Origin: Hirudo medicinalis
Lineage: Eukaryota; Annelida; Clitellata; Hirudinida; Hirudinidae
Reading direction: 5' to 3'
DNA: 27,186 nucleotides
NCBI GenBank assembly: GCA_011800805.1
Contig: MPNW01000779.1
Span: 1-27,186, forward strand
Shown here: positions 20,514-27,186 of the stretch, in pieces
Layout: every line of letters starts with the position of its first letter
Numbering within the stretch: the first letter of the stretch is position 1
Translations under genes and position numbers: made by a program
Notes under the pieces: generated by a model
What the model was told of the DNA's origin: nothing
Database searches by the model: none
Seen by the model: only the letters and a program-made list of their open reading frames with translations

Positions 20514-22807
20514 CTGGAAGTGACAAACATCTGTTAGCTCAATTATTTTTAAGGTAAAGGAAATTCTAAAGAAAGGAAGGAGTTCTTGCAGATGATTCAC
20601 TCAATCCGAGAGTGATATTCGCCCTAAAAATGAAAAGAAAATAAACACAGAACCAAGGGCCGCCTCTGAGTCGAGCAATCCCTTTTCTATCCTACCATTA
20701 AAACAGTTGCGGATTCTCACATGTGAGAGAGACGTGCGTTAAAGCTTCAGTTTTTAAGGATTGGCAAATTCAAATTCAACTTTAATCGTCAGCCATTGGA
20801 AATCATTTGGTAAAAACTGTCCAAGACTTCAACTCCATTCTTGAATGAGGTTCGTCATCGCTTGCCGGCGATACGAGACTCTAGTCTTTGCAGCAACCCG
20901 GTGAATGGCACACGAGCTCCTTGGCAGCTGGGAGCGTATTGATCCGGCTCACATCGCGACAACAACCTCGGGATTTTTCCAATTACATCCACCCGCTTCT
21001 CCGTTACGAGCAAAGGCGACCTATAATTTTCTATTTTCTTTATTTATTTTCAACTCATTGATTTTCGTTTCTTTTTGTCCTTTGCAATTGTCCAGTTAAT
21101 CCTCTATGAATCCAGAAATGTCAAAGGCATTCCACGCTACGGCTACTCACCTTTCAGTCGGTGAGTCAAAGCAGATAAATTGCCGCAACTAATCAACATC
21201 TGCCCCAATATATCTGGCGGGTCAATCTTTCCAAAAAGGGGCGCCAGTGAAGGTTGAGCAAACATTGCTCAACGTGCCGTGAATATATTTTTTGTCTATT
21301 TTCAGAAAAAAAAAAAAAAACGCAGCCACCCTCAACGCTTTGTTGATGCAATCTTCGTTCCTCAAGTTGTTTTTCTGCTTTATTTCGTTCTCTTCACCCG
21401 GCGACCTCAATTCGGCTAATTAATTTAGTCTCGTGTTGCAAATTATTTGCAAATCTTTTCTTGTTCATTATTCGCTTCTAAAGTTCCCAAACAGACTTTT
21501 TAGATTTCACTTTCTCGCGCATTTAGTTTTTAGGTAGTCTTCAAAAATGAGAACAACCCCTGAATAAACAAACCTTGAGGTTTTGGTCGATAAGATAAGA
21601 AATTACGCTTTAGATAGCATTTCTTTTAAATCGAAAATTGATGCTTTTTAACAGACTCCAAAGAAAAGACTAGATCAAAAGGGCAAAATGGTTTTCAAAA
21701 ATATGCTAGTAATTATTTCTATAATTATTTTAAAAATCAGCAGTGTGAGACTAGCACCGGCTTTTGAAGGTCCGGAGAAACCTTATCGCCATAATTAGCA
21801 GTTGGTTGCCTATTTGGTTCAAACTATTACTCAACCCCGGTTTTTTTTATTTCGAAACACTTCCTTACTACTGTCATTTTAAAGGGTTATTTTCTTTTAC
21901 ATAAACAGGCAAGGCATGCCCTCAATAAACCCATGTTTTCCAACGTATCCCCTTCTCCGACTCATCATTGCATTCACATGCATGATTTAAACAAAAAGAT
22001 CTGTTTGCAGAAAGCTTCCAGCATCTTACACAACGTACCATCGCCACCTCGATAAAGAATCTGCTTTGACGAAATGCAAGGAGATCGAGGGCGATAATAA
22101 TATATATAATTATAAATAATTATTATAATATATTAATAATTCTAAGCGCTCCTGAAGTCTGTGTCGACGCTACGTTAATACATAGTTATTATAATCAATG
22201 AAAACAACATCTCAGGTTCACATGCAATGTCTTCGCTCCACTTCACATCAAGTCCAGTGGGAAGCTCGTCAGGCGAAAGTTGGTGTTTCATGACGGCACG
22301 CGGCCCGACCATTCACCCCCCATAGGTCTCTTTATATATACTCCATTTAACCCCCCCTTACGCTGGGTTAGCCATTTCCATTCTGAGATGCAGAGTACTG
22401 CATCCATTGTGGGTGGTTTACAATGCCCTGTGCCTTGGAGTCAGAAAGGTCATGGTTTTGACTTTACCTCATAAAACGAAGGAAAAGAATCAGTGCTGCT
22501 CGTAAATGGCCGATAATAACTTAATATTTAATTGCTAGTCGTACGAATGTTTAGAACGAGCTCGTGTTTGTAATTTGACAAAAAAAAGAAGTCTTTGGAA
22601 AGCCTACTTAAGAAGGAGTCCTTATTACTTGATCATGTTAATAATTCTGATCATAAATTAATTTCATTAAATATAAAATAGCATTAATTAATTGATAACA
22701 ACTTATTACCATTTTTGGGTTACAATTACATGACAGCGTGGACACATCATTTACGGACGACATTTGATTTACATTACACCTCCAGATTACACGTAAACTT
22801 CCTCGGA
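20514..22807. other. Non-coding stretch between RUSC 5' exon and TMEM234 3' end
   Basis: No open frame here resembles a known protein. It should include the missing RUSC 5' exon(s) and promoter, if they lie in the window. Visible items are an A-run near 21305, an AT-rich block at 22097-22140 and a possible degenerate repeat at 22281-22474. The short plus-strand frame at 20905-21099 has no recognisable content. Confidence 0.4.
22281..22474. repeat. Possible degenerate dispersed repeat, perhaps tRNA-derived SINE-like
   Basis: The first 20 nt (22281-22300) recur exactly at 23035-23054. Further on, the words TGCCTTGGAGTCAGAAAGG and GGTCATGGTTTTGACTTTACC look like a decayed tRNA-like stretch ending in a B-box-like part. 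No target-site duplication or intact A box is visible. This could equally be two unrelated matches. Confidence 0.28.
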
Positions 22808-23969
22808 TCACGACTGGGACGACACGCAGATCGTAATCCCTGCGAACATCAGAGCCATTCCAAGAACTGAACCTGGAGAAGACAAGCATTCAAAAATAAA
22901 AGAAGAAATAAAAAAGATGGCAACAATGAAATCAGTTTACATCACAAGTAAACTATTAAATAGTTAGAATAAGTTGAAAATGGTAATAAGTTACATGCTC
23001 AAACGACAAGTCATCCAGCTATAAAGTTTCATGATGGTGTTTCATGACGGCACGTCAATAAGTAATAAAAAATCCCTCTGACCAAACCCACCTCTGGTCA
23101 TCACGTTCTCACCCAACAGAGCACCGACCACCCCGGTGAATATGAGGCTCAAGAAATTGGTTATGGGGGTTGCCAGAGACAAATCTATTAAATTTACAAA
23201 CACATTTAAATATTCAAGCATTAATTTTTCAATGTGACCAAGAGCTCTGGCTTATTAATTATTAATGAGCAAGTTCATTCAAGTCAAGTTGGCCCACTCA
23301 CCTGCTGTTGACAATGTGAAGTAGTAGAGCACAGATCCACTTTGGTTGAATAGAAGAACCAAGAGATACTGGAACGACCATTGTCGTTATCATTTGTACT
23401 AATTATTAAACGTAATTAATATTTATTTATATGAATGAATTTATTGATGACATCGGGTGATCCCCGGGTGGTGTCGGTTGCCAAAGGGTTATTCGCATGC
23501 AAGTTCGTACGGCAATTAACAGTAATTTTATTACCAATGGTAAACTTATTACATTATAACAATTACTAATTTATTTCAATGATAAAATAAAACGACTGGG
23601 TAATTTCTCAGACAATTGTCAATCAATTATTAAGGTGCCAACGAACCTTCCAATTAGAAAACAAAAATTTTGCTTCCGCTATGAAACGCGAGAGTTTTCC
23701 TTTCTTTTCGATGTCGCAGATGCCTTTGCTCGTCCTTTTCAACAATGGATTCGTAGCTCCCCATAAAAATGCGGTCAACGTGAGCCAGAGCACATTGGAG
23801 TTGGTAAAAGCTGAAGTATTATGAAAAATACAATGAAGCCAATGAAATAGCGAAAAGCATTTCACGATTGTTGTTAGTTGATTTGGTTGTAAGTGGTTTT
23901 TGTTGATGTTAAGATGTTTCTAATAAAATCACAGATTTAGAGTACAGACTCACTACCTCGGTAAGACAT
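22808..23969 (-). CDS. TMEM234: TMEM234-like small multi-pass membrane protein, complete, 5 exons
   Basis: Exons in transcript order: 23969-23957, 23810-23647, 23368-23302, 23184-23092, 22872-22808. They join in phase to 133 residues, near the size of vertebrate TMEM234. Matching segments: FLWGATNPLLKR (human has ALWGGTQPLLKR by recall), LLFNQSGSVLYYFTL, LATPITNFLSLIFTGVVG with GEN following, and a final LGMALMFAGITICVSS before the stop. Four hydrophobic segments are visible, one per exon 2-5, giving a half-size drug/metabolite-transporter (EamA-like) fold. The 13-nt first exon (MSYR plus one base) is the least certain part, but its GTAGTG donor and phase fit. The biochemical function of the family is unknown; a role in the zebrafish kidney filtration barrier has been reported. 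Confidence 0.88.
23035..23054. repeat. 20-nt exact copy of 22281-22300
   Basis: TGGTGTTTCATGACGGCACG occurs here and again 754 bp to the left, both in the same orientation. This copy lies in the last TMEM234 intron. A chance 20-nt match is improbable in a sequence that is not low-complexity. Confidence 0.85.
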
Positions 23970-25376
23970 CTGGTCGCACCATCAGTTTACGAAAATGTAA
24001 ACAAACGTTTAAAAGTGAACATAGTTAAAAATAATTTCAAGCGATATAGTAAAATATTTTGGGAAATGACTTTTAATAATTAATTTAGTTTATGATAATT
24101 TGAATTTGTAATCAAAATTATTTTGTCCGTGTGGCTGCACCGAAGTAGACATTAGCAAAACACTCGCAAGAGGCAATCATTCTATTATCAATTCGTTAAA
24201 TAAACATTAATATGCGATTTTAAACCATAACATTAAAACAATATTTAAATTCGACTTTACGCCCTTCTAAAATAACGAATCCAGACCAAATTTATTTATT
24301 TAATTAAAGTCCGTTTCATAAACTAAGATGATTTGGACAATCCGGACCAACCACCCAAGTTCAGTGAAATCACTCTATTTTCGAGAACTGATTTCTTTAA
24401 AATTACGTCACATATCTCGAACAACAACACTTCATTGAGACTACATTTAATCCTCCAATTTTCAATTATTCACGCAATAAATTATTGAAAGGCCAGTTAT
24501 GATGGATTTCTGGCCATTACCGACGTAACTCATGACAGAGATGTAAAAGTTCGTCAACAGAGGAATGTGAATGTGTAGATAGGGTTGATTTTAATTTTAC
24601 AAGAAAATCGAAATATAACCGCTAATATAATAACGAATGTTAATAACCTGTTCTAAAATTATAAATAGCTGTCATTTTTTAAAATAAAATTTCCAGTTAA
24701 CACTTTTCGAGTACGACGAAATGTGGAATGTGAATTGAGAATCTGAAGGCACGCAATAAATTTGATCAGCATTAAAAAAAAATGCCAAAACAACAATTTG
24801 CATCTACTTTTACTTTTAAACTTTTGGACATGGAAACATAAACAGACTCTCATCATTTTCCCTCATCCGGGGAGAGGTTTGATCCGGTGTGCATCGATAC
24901 ATATCGACACATCGACGTCCATCGGCGATATACATCTGGCGATACACATTTTGCGATACATCATCTATTACAAACAAACATAAACAACGACGAGAAACAA
25001 ATCCAATCATAAAAAGTAGTTTCCCGTTGTAAATCCATCACCCGTGCTATCAAAACCTAGAATCTCCCTTCCAAGGATTTGGGATTTGCCGATCGCTTCG
25101 TCTTAGTCCATCCGTCTACCACCCCACTCCCCCCCAAAAAAGAAGAAAGGTCAAAGTTCGCGGCAGACTTTTTACTGCTTGCCAGTTCAGTTGATCGAAA
25201 AGCAACTGCAGGACGATGCGATATGGAAATAACCACGGTGATTGATGCTGTAAAAGTTACGGGATAATTTTAATTTTGTTGGAATGTAATAATAAAAGCA
25301 ATACATTAAAATATATTATATTATATAATAATAATAATATCATAATAATATAATAATATAATTAATATAATGTGAC

Positions 25377-25419
<43 letters not shown>

Positions 25420-25706
25420 GCTCGGTAATCGAGAGCAAGTTCATCTTGATATCAGCTCGAACATCGATCGAGAACAACGATAATAATAGTAATAATAATA
25501 ATAATAATAATCATAATAATAATAATTCATCAATCATAAGTAATATTATCAACTGACGCTTCGGCATTATCAGCATCATTTTATGACTTCATTAAATAAT
25601 TCAAATTAATAATATTATTAACACAATGATTGTAATACAGAGTTGTTAGCACATTTAGATTGCGATATCATTATCATAATCATAGATTCGAAAAAGTTCA
25701 AAGTAC
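23970..25706. other. TMEM234 upstream region and downstream part of PLXDC locus, no recognised exon
   Basis: The stretch must hold the TMEM234 promoter and, if PLXDC is intact and not nested further away, its PSI, transmembrane and tail exons. I searched the minus strand for the expected Thr-Cys start of the PSI exon and for a Cys-rich PSI pattern and found neither. Present are a degenerate CGATACA-type cluster at about 24889-24964, (TAA)n at 25310-25420 and 25480-25527, and one open minus-strand segment with a good acceptor at 25247-25057. Confidence 0.45.
25310..25527. repeat. (TAA)n microsatellites
   Basis: AT-rich and TAA runs at about 25310-25420 and 25480-25527, separated by a short unique segment. 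Confidence 0.9.
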
Positions 25707-27027
25707 TTGGCATGGCTTTGATCTCGATGCTCTTGTATTGGAGGACATCGTCCAGAGGTATGGACAGGTGGTGATACTCGAATACCACGCTGATGTGCAT
25801 GGCTGCAATAGCATCATCATCATCATCGTCGTCGTCGTCATCATCATCATCATCATCATCGTTGTCGTCTTCGTCATCATCATCATCATCACCAAAATCA
25901 CCACTACTTCGGCTACTACTAGTACTGTACGACCATCATCATCATCCTTCATTCAGTTGTGAGTGAGTCATTATTATGCTATTAATAGCCGTTACAGTTC
26001 CCCATTCACATTCACATTCATATTCACATTCACATTCACATTCATATTCATATTCACCAACACAACGACTGCAACCGCAGCAACCACACAGTCACACCTT
26101 TTCCACCTGTATCCTCGAACAGGTAGTAAGCATCTGATAGGCCAACCGTGACCTTGTGCATGGATTCACCTTCCTTCAACTGCTTGAACGTTGGCTCAGG
26201 AATCTGACAATATGTTGTTGTGTCAAGGTTGTTGAAATTGACGATGTCATTGGATATAATTTATATTATTACTATTATTATCATTATTATTATTACTATT
26301 ATTATCATCATTATTATTACTATGATAATTGATGATATTATTAAATTATATTATTATTATCATAATTATTACTATCATCATAATTATTATTATTATTATT
26401 TTTAAGGCTAATAATATTGTGTAACAAATATTACCTTAGAGAACACATTTAAAATATTAATCAACAAATAATCGAACAACGTCTGCTTAAGAACATCACT
26501 GCCAGCATCAGTTCTCAACTACACCGCCATCAGCTTCAAAAAAACTAGTTTTAAAATAAAAAATGCATAATGATCAAGTTGGATGGATGGAATCATGTTG
26601 AGTGGTCGTGAGTGGTCATGGGTGGTTTTGAGTGGTCGTGAGTGGTCATGGGTGGTTTTGAGTGGTTATGAGTGGTCATGGGTGGTTTTGAGTGGTTATG
26701 AGTGGTCATGGGTCATACTTTCACTTATTATAACGTTCAATTCCATTGTTACGGTATAAAATATTTGCATTGTTACAAATTATTACAAATTTATTTATTC
26801 TCATAACTTTAACTAACAGACAGAAAACAACAACTGTATGGCTTAAACGAAATGCCCTTTCTGTTATAACCCTTCCAAGGACAGCAACCCTTGACCTTGA
26901 CCCTTCTAGTGATATTTTTAGTTGTTGACTAATAAAAGTCACGTAGAGGTCAGACAAACAACCTTGTCGTAGTTGAAGAAGATGGAGCCGTTGCTATGGT
27001 AAACAAGCTGGAATGTGAATCTCTCTC
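25707..27027 (-). CDS. PLXDC2: Plexin domain-containing protein (PLXDC1/2-like), three internal exons, partial
   Basis: Exons in transcript order: 27027-26963, 26203-26107, 25802-25707. Junction phases agree (0, then 1), and the open phase-1 end would complete a Thr codon, as expected before the Cys of the PSI region. The joined segment shows RFTFQLVYHSNGSIFF, then KVTVGLSDAYYLFEDT, then VVFEYHHLSIPL and YKSIEIKAMP. This parallels the extracellular domain of PLXDC1/2 (tumour endothelial markers 7 and 7R) as I recall it: KVGLSDAF, IYEYHRVEL, VEMTPLPTC. NGS is a potential N-glycosylation site. Family members are single-pass surface proteins reported to bind PEDF and extracellular-matrix partners. 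The 5' part runs off the window. No PSI, transmembrane or cytoplasmic exon was found downstream. PLXDC1 versus PLXDC2 cannot be decided. Confidence 0.8.
25811..25890. repeat. (ATC)n/(GTC)n microsatellite next to a PLXDC exon
   Basis: ATC triplets with internal blocks of GTC. On the minus strand the run sits just upstream of the acceptor of exon 25802-25707, where the polypyrimidine tract is expected. Confidence 0.93.
26003..26057. repeat. (ATTCAC)n hexanucleotide repeat
   Basis: About nine hexamers, ATTCAC mixed with ATTCAT variants, in the PLXDC intron 25803-26106. Confidence 0.92.
26262..26402. repeat. (ATT)n microsatellite
   Basis: Long imperfect ATT/ATC run in the PLXDC intron 26204-26962. 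Confidence 0.9.
26600..26713. repeat. 30-nt minisatellite made of three 10-nt sub-units
   Basis: Units start at 26600, 26630, 26660 and 26690 (the last incomplete). Each consists of GAGTGGTCGT, GAGTGGTCAT and GGGTGGTTTT. Units 1 and 2 are identical, and units 3 and 4 share GTTAT in place of GTCGT. Confidence 0.96.
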
Positions 27028-27049
27028 CTGGTTAAACAAAAGTATCACA

Positions 27050-27186
27050 CTTATTATTATTACTGTTATTATTAATATCATTATTGTTGTTATTATTAAT
27101 TATTACTATTATTATTATTATTATTATTATTATTATCGTTATCATTACCATGATCATTATTAATATTATTAAGTAAATTATTATTA
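27050..27186. repeat. (ATT)n microsatellite running off the right edge
   Basis: Imperfect ATT run upstream (minus strand) of PLXDC exon 27027-26963. Confidence 0.9.

Noticed and set aside
22420..22474. Functional tRNA gene
   Set aside because: Only a decayed B-box-like stretch is present, with no foldable acceptor, D or anticodon arms; kept only as a possible repeat remnant.
24488..24560. Possible minus-strand exon (HIPLLTNFYISVMSYVGNG)
   Set aside because: It is short, without a convincing matching donor and acceptor or family resemblance; likely chance.
26600..26713. CRISPR-like array
   Set aside because: The 30-nt units are contiguous without unique spacers and lie in a eukaryotic intron, so it is a minisatellite.

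Overview
The window is animal nuclear DNA. Protein-coding segments are short exons flanked by GT/AG splice sites, introns are mostly 100-500 bp, and the non-coding DNA is AT-rich and full of ATT, ATC/GTC and CAA microsatellites. The gene set (an axonemal central-pair protein, a RUN/SH3 adaptor, a plexin-domain protein) points to a bilaterian invertebrate with motile cilia. A compact lophotrochozoan such as an annelid or mollusc is my guess; nothing seen identifies the species.

Layout, left to right. (1) 112-6187, plus strand: the last 20 visible exons of a CFAP46-like central-pair protein; its 5' part lies outside the window. (2) 6302-6994, minus strand: an intronless, complete phosphoserine phosphatase, tail-to-tail with CFAP46 and head-to-head with the next gene. 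(3) 7320-10454, plus strand: an 11-exon WIPI1/2 (Atg18-family) beta-propeller with an FRRG motif. (4) 10455-12313: an intergenic or 3' region with no recognised gene. (5) 12314-20513, minus strand: a RUSC1/2-like RUN plus SH3 adaptor with one giant 2.6-kb exon; its 5' end is unresolved. (6) 20514-22807: no recognised gene, one possible degenerate repeat. (7) 22808-23969, minus strand: a complete five-exon TMEM234-like membrane protein. (8) 25707-27027, minus strand: three exons of a plexin-domain-containing (PLXDC-like) protein whose 5' end is off the window and whose downstream exons I could not find.

The four complete or 3'-complete gene models join in frame through every listed junction: the coding lengths of CFAP46 (2226 nt), WIPI (1212 nt), RUSC (4638 nt after one leading split-codon base) and TMEM234 (402 nt) are all multiples of three. 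I worked these out by reading splice sites, without transcript data. The genes do not form an operon or a shared pathway. The only functional echo is that WIPI and RUSC proteins are both connected to autophagy in vertebrates, which may be chance. I found no novel defence-like or mobile system. The most interesting items are a retained Cys in a caspase/CHAT-like fold in CFAP46, very tightly packed convergent and divergent gene ends, an intronless PSPH, and two higher-order minisatellites.
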